Assembly (NCBI RefSeq): GCF_016786355.1 | Contig: NZ_JADWYX010000011.1 | Span: 53,190-117,189 of the forward strand | Length of the DNA stretch: 64,000 bases | Direction of reading: 5' to 3' | Source: Frankia sp. AgB1.9 | GTDB lineage: Bacteria > Actinomycetota > Actinomycetes > Frankiales > Frankiaceae | In this document: positions 24,190 through 33,161 of the stretch, piece after piece | Layout: the number at the start of each line of letters is the position of its first letter | Position numbering within the stretch: the first letter of the stretch is position 1 | Notes under the pieces: generated by a model | What the model saw: only the letters and a program-made list of their open reading frames with translations | Database searches by the model: none | What the model was told of the DNA's origin: nothing | Program-made: the position numbers and the translations under genes

Positions 24190-24924
24190 ATGGAACTGAC
24201 CGGCAAGGTTGCTCTGATCACCGGTTCGACCGCGGGCATCGGCAGGGAGTCCGCCCGGCTGCTCGCGGCCGAAGGCGCCGACGTCGTCGTCACAGGACGA
24301 GACGTACAGCGAGGCGACGCGACCGTGGAGTCGATCAAGGCTGATGGCGGGTCGGCGCGATTCGTCGCGGCCGACCTGACCGACCTGGCGTCCCTGCGTG
24401 CCCTCGCCGCCGCGGCGGGCCCCGTGGACATCCTGGTGAACAATGCCGCGATCTTCCCCGGAGCCCTGACCGTCTCCCAGGACGTCGAGTCGTTCGACGC
24501 CACGCTCGCCGCCAACATCCGCGCGCCCTACTTCCTGACCGCGGCCCTCGCGCCAGCCATGATCGCAAAGGGCTCCGGAAGCATCATCAACGTCAGCACC
24601 ATGGCTGCCCGGGTCGGTATGCCAGGACTGTCCGCGTACAGCGCGACCAAGGCGGCACTGGAGTCGCTGACCCGCACCTGGGCCGCCGAGTTCAGCCCCG
24701 CCGGAGTACGCGTCAACACCGTCGCCCCCGGCCCGACCCGCACCGACATGGTGCTCACCAACATGGGCGAAGAAGGCGCCAACCAGGTCGCCAAGACCAC
24801 GCTGCTGGGCCGGCTGGCGTCGCCACGCGAGATCGCCGAGGTCATCCTCTTCGTCGCCACCAACCGCGCGAGCTTCATCACCGGCGCCACCATCCCCGTC
24901 GACGCGGGCCGCACCGCGATCTAG
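24190..24924 (+). CDS. Short-chain dehydrogenase/reductase
   Basis: A 244-residue classical SDR. ATG 24190 has GGAAGGA about 7 bases upstream. Signatures: cofactor loop ITGSTAGIG, NNAA, serine region SGSIINVSTMAA, active-site YSATK, and PGPTRTDM after it. The VVVTGRD motif after the second strand favours NADP. It resembles 3-oxoacyl-ACP reductase-like or sugar/alcohol dehydrogenases. Controlled by the divergent TetR repressor; a large inverted repeat lies just downstream. Confidence 0.9.
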   Translation: MELTGKVALITGSTAGIGRESARLLAAEGADVVVTGRDVQRGDATVESIKADGGSARFVAADLTDLASLRALAAAAGPVDILVNNAAIFPGALTVSQDVESFDATLAANIRAPYFLTAALAPAMIAKGSGSIINVSTMAARVGMPGLSAYSATKAALESLTRTWAAEFSPAGVRVNTVAPGPTRTDMVLTNMGEEGANQVAKTTLLGRLASPREIAEVILFVATNRASFITGATIPVDAGRTAI

Positions 24925-24965
24925 TCCCGCTCCTGGCAAGATTTGCCCCGCCCCAAAACCGGCAA

Positions 24966-25038
24966 GATCGCCGTTTTAGCCCTCAGGTGGCTGTAACCGG
25001 GGCGGTTTCACAACCACTTGAGGGCCGAAACGGCGATC
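24966..25038. repeat. Large inverted repeat, 25-bp arms
   Basis: Left arm 24966-24990 begins GATCGCCGTTTTAGCCCTCA. Right arm 25014-25038 is its reverse complement with three mismatches, two of which allow G-T pairing in RNA. The loop is 23 bases. It lies between two plus-strand genes (24924 stop and 25196 start). It may work as a terminator for the SDR gene, or be a dispersed small palindromic element. Confidence 0.75.
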
Positions 25039-25195
25039 AAGCCAGCCGGGCCGACCTTGCCGGGCTCGGCATTGGTCCCGAACTGCGCGGACGGTCTCCC
25101 CGACCGGGCACGGACAGGTCATGGCACGGTCAGGGCCTCGGTACGGGGGCGAGTCGGAGTCGCTCCCGCGTCCGGGGGCCGTACCGTTTGTGGGC

Positions 25196-26338
25196 ATGAG
25201 CGGACGCATTGTGGTGTTCGGCGCCACCGGCTATACCGGCCGGCTCGTGACCGCGGAGCTGGTCGCGGCGGGGCACCGTCCGGTGGTCGCGGGGCGCGAC
25301 CGGGCGCGGGTCGACGCGCTGCGCGCCCGCCACGGCGACCTGCCCGGCGCTCTTGCCGACGCGGCCGACCCTGACTCGGTGCGCCGGCTGGTCGGGCCTG
25401 GCGACGTCCTGGTCGCCACGGTGGGCCCGTTCACCCGGTTCGGCCGGCCCGCCGTCGACGCGGCGATCGCGGCCGGGGCGCACTACCTGGACAGCAGCGG
25501 CGAGGCCGACTTCCTGCGCCAGGTCTATGAGGACGCGGGCCCGCGGGCCGAACGCGCCGGCGTCGTGCTGCTGCCGGCGTCCGGGTTCGACTGCGTGCCC
25601 GGCAATCTGGCCGGCGCGCTCGCGCTGCGCGACGCCGGCGAGGAGGCCCGCCGGGTCGACATCGCCTACCAGGTCGTTCCCCCGGGCGGACGGCTGCACC
25701 GCCTCGGGATCAGCAGCGGGACGAGGGCGACGATGCTGACGTCCGCGTTCGGCCCGGTCGAGGCGCTGCGGGCTGGCCGGCTCGTCACCCTTCCCTTCGG
25801 GCGCGAAGTGCGGGCCTTTCAACAAGACAGGTCGGTCTTGAGGGGCGTGCTGTGGGCGGGCACCGAGGCGCGCACGCTTCCCCGGGTCGCGCCGCGGCTC
25901 ACCGACGTCACGACTTACATGGTTGCGGGCGCCGGGCCGGCCCGACTGGCACGGGCCGCGTCCTACCCGCTCGCGACGCTGTCCCGGCTGCGCGCCTTCA
26001 ACCGGCTGACGGGCCTGGTGGCGGCGCCGGCGCTGCGGGTCACCGGACGCGGGCCGGATCCGGCGGCCCAGGCCGCCACCAGCACCGTCGTGCTCGCCGC
26101 CGTGGCCGATGCCACCGGCCGACAACTGGCCACGGTCCGTCTGCAGGGTGTGGACCCCTACGTCTTCACCGGCCGGATCATGGCCTGGATCGCCGGCCAG
26201 CTGGCGTCCGGCACAGTGACCGGGCATGGCGCGCTCGGCCCGGTGGAAGCCTTCGGCGTCGACGAGCTCGAACACGCCGTCGCGGCGGCCGGCCTACGCC
26301 GCGCGGGCCAGTCCGGAGCCAGCTCCGGATCCAGTTAG
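25196..26338 (+). CDS. Saccharopine dehydrogenase-like NAD(P)-binding protein
   Basis: A 380-residue protein beginning MSGRIVVFGATGYTGRLVTA, a Rossmann fold with GATGYTG. Further family features: RDRARVDALRARHGDLPGAL, VLVATVGPFTRFGRPAVDA, HYLDSSGEADFLRQVYE and GFDCVPGNLAGALAL. These belong to the trans-acting enoyl reductase/saccharopine dehydrogenase-like family, used in mycobacterial and actinobacterial lipid chemistry. ATG 25196 is chosen over an upstream GTG-type start at 25121. It stands alone, so the substrate is open. Confidence 0.85.
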   Translation: MSGRIVVFGATGYTGRLVTAELVAAGHRPVVAGRDRARVDALRARHGDLPGALADAADPDSVRRLVGPGDVLVATVGPFTRFGRPAVDAAIAAGAHYLDSSGEADFLRQVYEDAGPRAERAGVVLLPASGFDCVPGNLAGALALRDAGEEARRVDIAYQVVPPGGRLHRLGISSGTRATMLTSAFGPVEALRAGRLVTLPFGREVRAFQQDRSVLRGVLWAGTEARTLPRVAPRLTDVTTYMVAGAGPARLARAASYPLATLSRLRAFNRLTGLVAAPALRVTGRGPDPAAQAATSTVVLAAVADATGRQLATVRLQGVDPYVFTGRIMAWIAGQLASGTVTGHGALGPVEAFGVDELEHAVAAAGLRRAGQSGASSGSS

Positions 26339-26642
26339 GCGGTCAGCTGCGGACAAAAGCCGGCCAGGTCGCCCGCGAGGGCGACCGCAACCTGCGCCGA
26401 GGACAGCGATGCTCGTGGCGGGGAGACCCCTGGCCACGGCAGTCCCGCGTGCGATGACGCCGGCCTGAGATTGGCATCCCGGCCGCCTCTGTCGCAGGAC
26501 CTGTCGGGACGGTGCCGCACTACTGTCGGCGGAGTGAACGGAATGTGTACGGCCATGGCCCGCCGTCAATTGCCGGCGTCGGCCCAGGCTCTGGACGCCG
26601 CACCGTGCCCTGTCCGCCAGGGCCCTACCTGCGCCCGCCGCT
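26339..26642. other. 304-bp gap, no supported gene
   Basis: Only short frames with shadow composition on both strands. The end carries the start region of the PAP2-like gene. No hairpin or repeat of note. Confidence 0.5.
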
Positions 26643-27497
26643 GTGAGTGGCATGGCTGAGCTGGCGGGACCGTCGAGAGCGCCCGGTCCTCGCCGGGTAT
26701 CGCTGCGGCAGGTGTGGGCCTGGCTGTCGTTCGAGAACGCGACGGCGCGTCGCAGCCGCTTCCTGGCGGTGCATCTGGCCCTCGAGACACTCCTCATCAT
26801 CGTCGGCTTCCAGCTGTATTCGATCATCGCTGACCACGCGCCTCGCCACGCCCAGCAGGCACTGGGGCGCACCGACCGGGTGTTGCGGGCCGAGCGCGCG
26901 GTCCACCTGTCCCCGGAATTGTGGGTGAACACGTGGTGGGCGCGTTCTCAGCTTCGGGAGGCGGTCGGGAACTACTACTACGACGGTCCGCACTTCATCG
27001 TCACTGCCTTGGTGCTGACGCTGTTGTTGGTGTTACGCCCCCACCAGTACCGGCGGTACCGGGATGTTCTGTTCGTCGCGAGTCTGCTGGCGCTGGTCGT
27101 CTTCTGGCTCTGCCCGGTCGGACCGCCGCGACTGCTGCCGTCGGCCGGGTTCGTCGACACGGTCGCGAGGGTGCAGACATTCGGCGCAGGTGGACAGCAT
27201 GGGATTACCTCCGCGGAGAATCCTTTCGCCGCGATGCCGTCGCTGCACGTCGGCTGGGCGCTGTGGGTGGCGATGGCGAGTCGCGCACTCACGGACAACA
27301 GGTTGCTGCGTGCCCTGGCGTGGTGTTATCCGGCCCTCACCACCTTCGTCGTGATGGCGACGGGAAATCATCTTCTGGCGGACGCTGCCGCGGCCGCGGT
27401 TCTCCTGCCGCTGTCGAGCGCGCTGGTGCGTGTCAGCCTCGGCGCGAGAGAATCGACGTCCCGCGAGCTGGCTCGGCGCGAGGTCGCCAACGAGTGA
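26643..27497 (+). CDS. PAP2-superfamily membrane phosphatase/transferase
   Basis: A 284-residue membrane protein with about six hydrophobic segments. The catalytic motifs of the PAP2/inositol-phosphoceramide-synthase-like group are present: GPPRLLP (C1-like), AAMPSLHVGWALW (C2 with the catalytic His) and ATGNHLLADAAAA (C3 with His and Asp). It likely removes or transfers a phosphate or phospho-alcohol on a lipid at the outer membrane face. GTG 26643 and ATG 26652 are both possible starts. Confidence 0.85.
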   Translation: MSGMAELAGPSRAPGPRRVSLRQVWAWLSFENATARRSRFLAVHLALETLLIIVGFQLYSIIADHAPRHAQQALGRTDRVLRAERAVHLSPELWVNTWWARSQLREAVGNYYYDGPHFIVTALVLTLLLVLRPHQYRRYRDVLFVASLLALVVFWLCPVGPPRLLPSAGFVDTVARVQTFGAGGQHGITSAENPFAAMPSLHVGWALWVAMASRALTDNRLLRALAWCYPALTTFVVMATGNHLLADAAAAAVLLPLSSALVRVSLGARESTSRELARREVANE

Positions 27498-27582
27498 AGG
27501 GCGGCCTGCGCTCGGTCGATGGTCTGGTGGTCAACCCCGTCGGTGTGTTCGGAAGATCGATCGTGGCTGCGATGATCGACCG

Positions 27583-28716
27583 ATGAGGTGGACGACTGAC
27601 GACTTCCGCGTCGGCTACAGCCAGTACTACCTGTGCGACTACAACGTGATCCCCGAGAGTGTGGGCCTGGGCCAGGCCTTTCAGGGGAACTCGCTTGTCG
27701 GGGCGGGCGGCGGCCACCTGGCCGTGGTCTGCGGGACCCATTTCGGCCGGATCCGGATCACCGTCGAGGTCCGCGACGACGAACCCGCGGCTGCCTTCGA
27801 CGGCTGGGCCATGGCCGTGGACGTCAGCCATCACAGCAATACGGGCCGAACCTGGCTCGGCGACATGGACACGGGCGGGCCGCCCGAGCTGTGGAACCTG
27901 ACGCCTGGCGGCCCTGGTTGGTACCGGGTCCGCGTCCGGGCGAGGGGACGCGACGCCGCGCGGGCCGCCGGTACCGCCTGCTTCAACGCTGACCCGCCGA
28001 TCGAGGAACACGCGGTGAGCATCTGGCCGGCGCCGCCCGCGCCCGAGGTCGTCCACCGCTCCGAGGACGAGATCGCCGGCGGCCCGCGGCCAGCCCCTGG
28101 CGGTCCACTACCCGTCTTCTACCCCGAATGCCGGGCGGGCTGGGCGCCGCCACCCGCGAGCGATGAGCCCACGGAACTGGTACCGCAACGCGTCGAGAAG
28201 ATCATCGATTGGACCATCGGCCACTACCCCGGGGCCCAACTCGTCGGCGCGCGCCTCGCCGGCCGGGACCTGACGTTCGCCAACTTCATGGCGGCCCGCC
28301 TCACGGGCGCGGATCTCACCGGCTCGATACTCGCCAATACGAAGCTCACCGCCACCGACCTCGCCGGAGCGCGCCTGTCCCAGGCCAACCTCGACGGAGC
28401 GGACCTCGCCAACGCCAATCTGACAGGCGCCCGGCTCGACGACGCCGTCCTGACCGGTGTCCATCTCGGCGAGGCTCGTCTCGCCGGCGCGGTCCTCACA
28501 CGCGCGAACCTCCACCGGGCCAATCTCGTCGGCGCGGACCTCACCGGCGCAGACCTGACCGGGGTGCGACTCGACGGCGTCCGCTGGTCCGACTCCCCGG
28601 ACTGGCCGGAGACGACCCACTGGCCGACTCCAGCGCTGACCCGGCACATCCGGGCCCATTCCGATCCGTCCCCGATCAGGCCGACAGACCTCACCGTCCG
28701 CGCACTCACCCTCTGA
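27583..28716 (+). CDS. Pentapeptide-repeat protein with N-terminal unknown domain
   Basis: A 377-residue protein from ATG 27583. Residues ~1-150 are a beta-rich domain of unknown function (RVGYSQYYLCDYNVIPE, AVVCGTHFGRIRITVEVRDD). Residues ~205-340 are about 25 pentapeptide repeats of the A(D/N)Lxx form (LAGRDLTFANFMAARLTGAD, LDGADLANANLTGARLDDAV, NLVGADLTGADLTGVRLDG), folding as a right-handed quadrilateral helix. Some pentapeptide proteins mimic DNA and protect gyrase, but many do not, so function stays open. The long minus-strand frame under the repeats is their shadow. Confidence 0.85.
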   Translation: MRWTTDDFRVGYSQYYLCDYNVIPESVGLGQAFQGNSLVGAGGGHLAVVCGTHFGRIRITVEVRDDEPAAAFDGWAMAVDVSHHSNTGRTWLGDMDTGGPPELWNLTPGGPGWYRVRVRARGRDAARAAGTACFNADPPIEEHAVSIWPAPPAPEVVHRSEDEIAGGPRPAPGGPLPVFYPECRAGWAPPPASDEPTELVPQRVEKIIDWTIGHYPGAQLVGARLAGRDLTFANFMAARLTGADLTGSILANTKLTATDLAGARLSQANLDGADLANANLTGARLDDAVLTGVHLGEARLAGAVLTRANLHRANLVGADLTGADLTGVRLDGVRWSDSPDWPETTHWPTPALTRHIRAHSDPSPIRPTDLTVRALTL

Positions 28717-28791
28717 CAGCCGAGAAACCACCTCGCGGATCACCGGCACACCCGCCGTCGTCGGCCCAGGGGCGCAGCCGCCAAACGCTGA

Positions 28792-30708
28792 GTGCACGGT
28801 CGCCGTCCGCATAGGTGGCGAACGGCGAGCGGTCTGTGTCGGAGCGTGTCAAGATGGCTGCTCGTGTCCCCTGGACCCGGGAGGCCCGTCCGCGGGCTGC
28901 GCGCTGGACGCCGGGCGGCCGTTCAGGCCGCGCTGGTCACGCTGTTCACCGCTACCGCGATCATCCTCGCGGAGCGCGGAACCGATGTTCCGAAGGACAA
29001 GGCGGACGTCCTGTGGCAGCTGGGCTTCGGCATCTTCTCCACCGTGCTGACGGCGCACACGATTGTGTTCGCGGTGAGTGCCGACGCCGAGTCGGTGTGG
29101 CCATCGTTCCTCGATGTCGTCGTTGCGATCTCTCTGCCGGAATGGCTGGTCGTCGGGTTCGCGTCGATCCTGGTCTCCTCGGCCGGTGACATCGGGGGGA
29201 ATCCCGGGGTCATCAACGCGGGGCTGGCACTGGTCGCGATCCAGTCGGTGCTCGGGATCTATACGTTGCTGAAGTCGTTACAGGCGCTCGGCGGCGAGGG
29301 GCGGCGGCGTTTCCTCGCGACCTTGGCGACCAGGGATCTGCGGCGCGCGGCCCGGCGTGGCACTCCGGTCCGGCTGAAGAATCGGCACCTGATCCAGGAT
29401 TTCCTGTCCGGCGTCGAGACGGCGATTGACCGGGGCGACGTCGCGAGCCTTTCGCAGCGGGCCACCGAGATCGGCATGTACTGCCGCGCTGACAGGGACC
29501 CGCGGGTGGTGCGCTGGCGGCTGGTGCTGCTGACCTACCTGGTTGAGCGGATCGGCCGGGCTGTGCTATATGACAACCTGACCGGCGACGCGGCCCGGGT
29601 CGCGTTGCCGCAGTTGATCGATGGGACGTTGCAGTCGAGCTACCGGCTCGCCGAGCTCACGCTGCCCGCCGCTGCGGCCGACCCGCAGGTCCGGGTGACC
29701 GAGTTGGAGGCCGCGGTCAGCCTCGGCCAGGTGTGCCGGGTGATTGGCTGGCTGCAGCAGGCCGCGCACGAGCTTCTCCAGCAGGACCCACACAACGTCG
29801 GCGCCCGGCAGATCGTCGCGTCGGTCCAGTCCGGCCGTAAACGGATCGTGCAGTTCGTCGACCCGGACCCGCCCGGGTTCTTTCGCGACCATGGCGATCC
29901 TTGGCCGGCAGGGCTCAGCGATCCCCGGGCGTTGCTGGTCTGGCTGTCGGCGCTGTGCGAGTTCGGTGGTTCCTGGGTCGGCAGTGGGCTGTACATCCTC
30001 GCCGAGGTGCTGACGGGGGAGAAGTTCTACGGCAACTACTGGCACGGTGACTGCGTGCTGAGTGAGATCGAGCGGCGTATTGGCCAGTTTGGCGAACGTC
30101 AGCACCGCCGGACCGGCCCGATGGTCGAGGAGACGCTTCGGGTCTGCGGCGGGCTGAATGCGGTGTCACTCGAACTCGCGGCGACGGTGATCGGGGGGCT
30201 GCGGAACTGGCGGTTCACCCCGCCGCCTGGTTACGAACAGGACCCGGCGTTCTCCACCGACCGCCGCTACCTGAAGTCCCAACTGTCGATGTTCTCCACC
30301 CACGACTGCCTGCCCGACGCCGAGGCCGCGTTCGACTGGCTCGCGCGCACGTTGTCTGACCTGCCTTCCGAGCCGTCGTTGTGGCGGCTGGTGCACGCTG
30401 ACTCAGCACGCTGGGGGCTGACCGAGAGCCTCGAAATGTATGGCCCGGCGGATCGTCCTGCCGCGGCAGTGCTGACGGCGCTCGTCCGGCTGCTGACACA
30501 CCGGCCGGCCGAGGCACGCCGCCTCGCAGACCTGTTGCCACTGCCGATGCTCAGCGGTGCGCTGCAACTCGCCCGGTTCAGCCTGACGAACGAGCCGGCC
30601 GCCGAACCGGTGATGCTGACCTGGTCTGAGGCTGGACACGCCCGGCTCGGCCCTCGTGAGGCCCAGGTCGGGGAACTCATGGGCATCCTGGAGGCGGTGA
30701 TGCAATGA
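28792..30708 (+). CDS. Four-TM protein with large cytoplasmic domain
   Basis: Unrecognised protein of up to 638 residues. The N-terminal ~170 residues hold four membrane segments (AALVTLFTATAIILAERG; FGIFSTVLTAHTIVFAVSA; ISLPEWLVVGFASILVSSAG; GLALVAIQSVLGIYTLL). The remaining ~460 residues are helical and soluble, TPR-like in spacing but without a clear motif. The start is uncertain: GTG 28792 gives ~30 Arg-rich residues first, and GTG 28862 is an alternative. It overlaps the next gene by 4 bases (ATGA at 30705-30708). The three genes 28792-32208 are translationally coupled and likely act together. Confidence 0.72.
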   Translation: MHGRRPHRWRTASGLCRSVSRWLLVSPGPGRPVRGLRAGRRAAVQAALVTLFTATAIILAERGTDVPKDKADVLWQLGFGIFSTVLTAHTIVFAVSADAESVWPSFLDVVVAISLPEWLVVGFASILVSSAGDIGGNPGVINAGLALVAIQSVLGIYTLLKSLQALGGEGRRRFLATLATRDLRRAARRGTPVRLKNRHLIQDFLSGVETAIDRGDVASLSQRATEIGMYCRADRDPRVVRWRLVLLTYLVERIGRAVLYDNLTGDAARVALPQLIDGTLQSSYRLAELTLPAAAADPQVRVTELEAAVSLGQVCRVIGWLQQAAHELLQQDPHNVGARQIVASVQSGRKRIVQFVDPDPPGFFRDHGDPWPAGLSDPRALLVWLSALCEFGGSWVGSGLYILAEVLTGEKFYGNYWHGDCVLSEIERRIGQFGERQHRRTGPMVEETLRVCGGLNAVSLELAATVIGGLRNWRFTPPPGYEQDPAFSTDRRYLKSQLSMFSTHDCLPDAEAAFDWLARTLSDLPSEPSLWRLVHADSARWGLTESLEMYGPADRPAAAVLTALVRLLTHRPAEARRLADLLPLPMLSGALQLARFSLTNEPAAEPVMLTWSEAGHARLGPREAQVGELMGILEAVMQ

Positions 30709-31271
30709 CGACCGTGTCTGGGTCCCTGACCCTGGCCGCCTGGGAGCAGGCTCTAGAGCGTGTGACCTCGGCGCCGAACGTTCTTGTCATCCAGGTCGAC
30801 CCGGCTTGGTTCACCGACCCGACCTGGGCCGCTGTGCGCGACCAGCTCGACCTCCTGCTGTTCCGGCGCACGCTCGGCGCCTCTGGCCCGTTTGCCCTGC
30901 GCCGGATGATGCTCTACGACCCGCCGAGCAACGTGGGCGGCGACGCCACCCGTTACCAGCTCGCCGCCGCTGAGCATGGTGAGTGGATTCGTCGCGTCCG
31001 ACGTCAGCTCGCGGCTTGCGGCGCGGCTGGGAGTGCTGGCAAGGCCATGCCCGCCGGGCAGGACTACGAGATCCGCCAGCTCATCCTTGACCGTGTCGGC
31101 GCCGCCCCACCCCCACCGATCCCCGACGGCATCTGGTTCGGCAACGCCCCCGCATCAGCCACGACGGCCTGGGAGACACCAGGACTGATCCCGCTCGACC
31201 CTCACGAGGACCAGATCATCGGCCCGCACCGCGACCGCAACCCGCTCTGGCAGGGAGCTTTCCTTGACTGA
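30705..31271 (+). CDS. Unknown protein, middle gene of coupled triad
   Basis: A 188-residue soluble protein starting at the ATGA overlap with the membrane protein and overlapping the glycosyltransferase by 8 bases. I see a helix-strand start (AWEQALERVTSAPNVLVIQV), then LLLFRRTLGASGPFALRRMM and a Pro-rich C-terminus with DPHEDQIIGPHRDRNPLWQG. No known motif. Its tight packing suggests a subunit or adaptor linking the two neighbours. Confidence 0.7.
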   Translation: MTTVSGSLTLAAWEQALERVTSAPNVLVIQVDPAWFTDPTWAAVRDQLDLLLFRRTLGASGPFALRRMMLYDPPSNVGGDATRYQLAAAEHGEWIRRVRRQLAACGAAGSAGKAMPAGQDYEIRQLILDRVGAAPPPPIPDGIWFGNAPASATTAWETPGLIPLDPHEDQIIGPHRDRNPLWQGAFLD

Positions 31272-32208
31272 CATCCTCCCTGACGACGCCGCCACCGGCG
31301 AGAACGCCACCGACGCCGCGGCGCCCAAGATCGACCCTGCCTTGGGGCTCAACCTCGTGCCCACCCGCGAACTACAGGCACGCCGCCAGCCCGTCACCAT
31401 CTGCATCCCGGCACATAACGAAGCCGAGACCATCACCGAGGTCGTCACCGAAAGCCGACGCGCTCTCGACCTGCTCGGCGCTGAGGGCGAGGTCATCGTC
31501 GTGGCGAGCGCCTGTGCCGACGACACCGCCCCCCTCGCCGATCAGGCCGGGGCGCGCGTCATCGAGTGCGGCATCGGGAAGGGCGTCGCTCTCAAAGCCG
31601 GCCTGGCCGCAGCGAAGGATGGCGTCATCGCCATGGTCGACGGCGACTTCCGCTACCACGGTCCCGAACCCATCGCGGCCACCCTGCTGCGGCCCATCCT
31701 CGCTGGCACCGCCGACGCCACCATCGCCGACCTCTACTGGCGACCCCTCTACCCGCAGCTCAACTACTACGGCTTCTTCGCCCCGCTCGCCGGACGGCTT
31801 TACCCCGAGATGCTCGCCAAGGTCGGGACCACTCCCTGGTCCGGCCAACGAGCCGCGAGCAGCGAGCTCTGGCAGATCGACCTGCCCGACGACTTCACGG
31901 TTGAGACGGTGATCAATCTGGCGTGGAACGACGCCCTCGCCCGCGTCCGCCCCGTCCTCGCCGACGACTGGACCAACCCACAGCGGCCAAAACCCGACCT
32001 GCTTGGTGCTGAACTGGAGTTCCTGCTTACCCACGCCGTGGGCACGGGCCGCCTCCGCGCCGAGCAGGAAGACTCAGTGCGTAGCTGGTTCGGACAGGTT
32101 CACGACCGGATGGCTGCCTACCGTCCAAGCGACGACGACCCGACGCAGTTCGAGACCACGCTCTTGCGGTTCAGCATCCAAACGCTGAGTTCCCTGCTTC
32201 AGGGCTGA
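31264..32208 (+). CDS. GT2-type glycosyltransferase
   Basis: A 314-residue family 2-like glycosyltransferase, GT-A fold. Motifs: VTICIPAHNEAETITEVV for nucleotide binding, a GKGVALKAGLAAAKDGVIAM stretch and VDGDFRY as the DxD-type metal motif. It resembles glucosyl-3-phosphoglycerate synthases, including the NxAxTI-like start, but the acceptor is not predictable. No membrane segment, so it works in the cytoplasm, possibly recruited by the four-TM partner. ATG 31264 overlaps the upstream gene. Confidence 0.82.
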   Translation: MTDILPDDAATGENATDAAAPKIDPALGLNLVPTRELQARRQPVTICIPAHNEAETITEVVTESRRALDLLGAEGEVIVVASACADDTAPLADQAGARVIECGIGKGVALKAGLAAAKDGVIAMVDGDFRYHGPEPIAATLLRPILAGTADATIADLYWRPLYPQLNYYGFFAPLAGRLYPEMLAKVGTTPWSGQRAASSELWQIDLPDDFTVETVINLAWNDALARVRPVLADDWTNPQRPKPDLLGAELEFLLTHAVGTGRLRAEQEDSVRSWFGQVHDRMAAYRPSDDDPTQFETTLLRFSIQTLSSLLQG

Positions 32209-32660
32209 AGGCGCCAGCTGCGGCCCGCGCGGCGATCAGTCGTCTGCTCCCAGCCCGGCCGTCGATGCGGCCGGTGCCCAAGGCATCAGCAGTGGCGATT
32301 ACTCAACGTTGCCTTGAGCGGATCTCACCTGCGCGCATCTCACTCAGTGGGATTCAACGCTCTCAACCTGTGGTCAACGATCCGGAAATTGAAGGCCAAC
32401 GGCGCGGTGAGCGCTCAATGGATGTCTGGTAGGCGACAGCTTAGCGCGCTTGCGTGACTCGCCCACGTCGTCAACCAGCGCTGTTCGGCAGTCCGCAGGC
32501 GCCGACCGTTGTCGCTACGCCCCGTAGTTGATGCGCGACGGCTACTCTTGTGTCGCACAGGCCATCCGGGAATCCCGTGGCCTTTGCGCTCGCTCACCTT
32601 CCGCTCGGAGTCGCGCTGCCACGCGGCCTTCTCGGCATTGTCATCGGGAGACGATGTCTC
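32209..32660. other. 452-bp gap, no supported gene
   Basis: Lower GC than the genes around it. Frames on both strands are short or shadow-like. The final ~100 bases include the promoter region of the small membrane protein. I see no repeat or strong hairpin. Confidence 0.5.
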
Positions 32661-33137
32661 ATGATCTTGTCCGCAAGAGCGCGCCAAGCACGTTTCACCA
32701 TCTCCGTCGCCCTGGTTGTCGGTGCCGGCATCATGGTTCTGATGGTCGGCCACGGCCTCTGGTTCGCCGCGCCCGGCTATCTCGCCATCCTGCTCTTGGT
32801 CAGGCTCTCCATCTGGCCGTCGCTATGCAGCGCATATCGGACCCGCCCGAACGAGACAGAAGAATGCCATAACGCGGTGATCGGAAAGCTCGCTGGGTGC
32901 CGCTATCACCGCCTGAACAAGCGCAGAGATCTTCTCATCACGATCGCACCACGTCACCCAGCCTCGCCGTTTTCGACCGCGATGCGGCTTGTGCGACAAC
33001 ACGATCTCCCTGACGCCGGGGCGCTGCCGGCGCTTGCCCCTCGGGCGGTCACCTTCCGAAATGCGATGAGCATTTACTTGTTCGCGATCTTCGCAATCGT
33101 CGCAGCTGTCGGTGCTGTGCTCTATACATATTCCTAG
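32661..33137 (+). CDS. Small membrane protein, unknown
   Basis: A 158-residue protein from ATG 32661 (GGGAG 10 bases upstream); a longer start at 32550 has unlikely composition. A long hydrophobic hairpin covers residues ~12-50 (FTISVALVVGAGIMVLMVGH...PGYLAILLLVRLSIWP), a basic cytoplasmic region follows, and a last segment AMSIYLFAIFAIVAAVGAVL ends the protein. No family recognised. It precedes another membrane-anchored protein by 24 bases. Confidence 0.6.
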   Translation: MILSARARQARFTISVALVVGAGIMVLMVGHGLWFAAPGYLAILLLVRLSIWPSLCSAYRTRPNETEECHNAVIGKLAGCRYHRLNKRRDLLITIAPRHPASPFSTAMRLVRQHDLPDAGALPALAPRAVTFRNAMSIYLFAIFAIVAAVGAVLYTYS

Positions 33138-33161
33138 TGAGTCAGATCGGGGGAGCTCAGG

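Noticed and set aside
28108..28812. Minus-strand frame under the pentapeptide repeats
   Set aside because: Its apparent repeats (EVRAxEx) are just the antisense of the pentapeptide codons.
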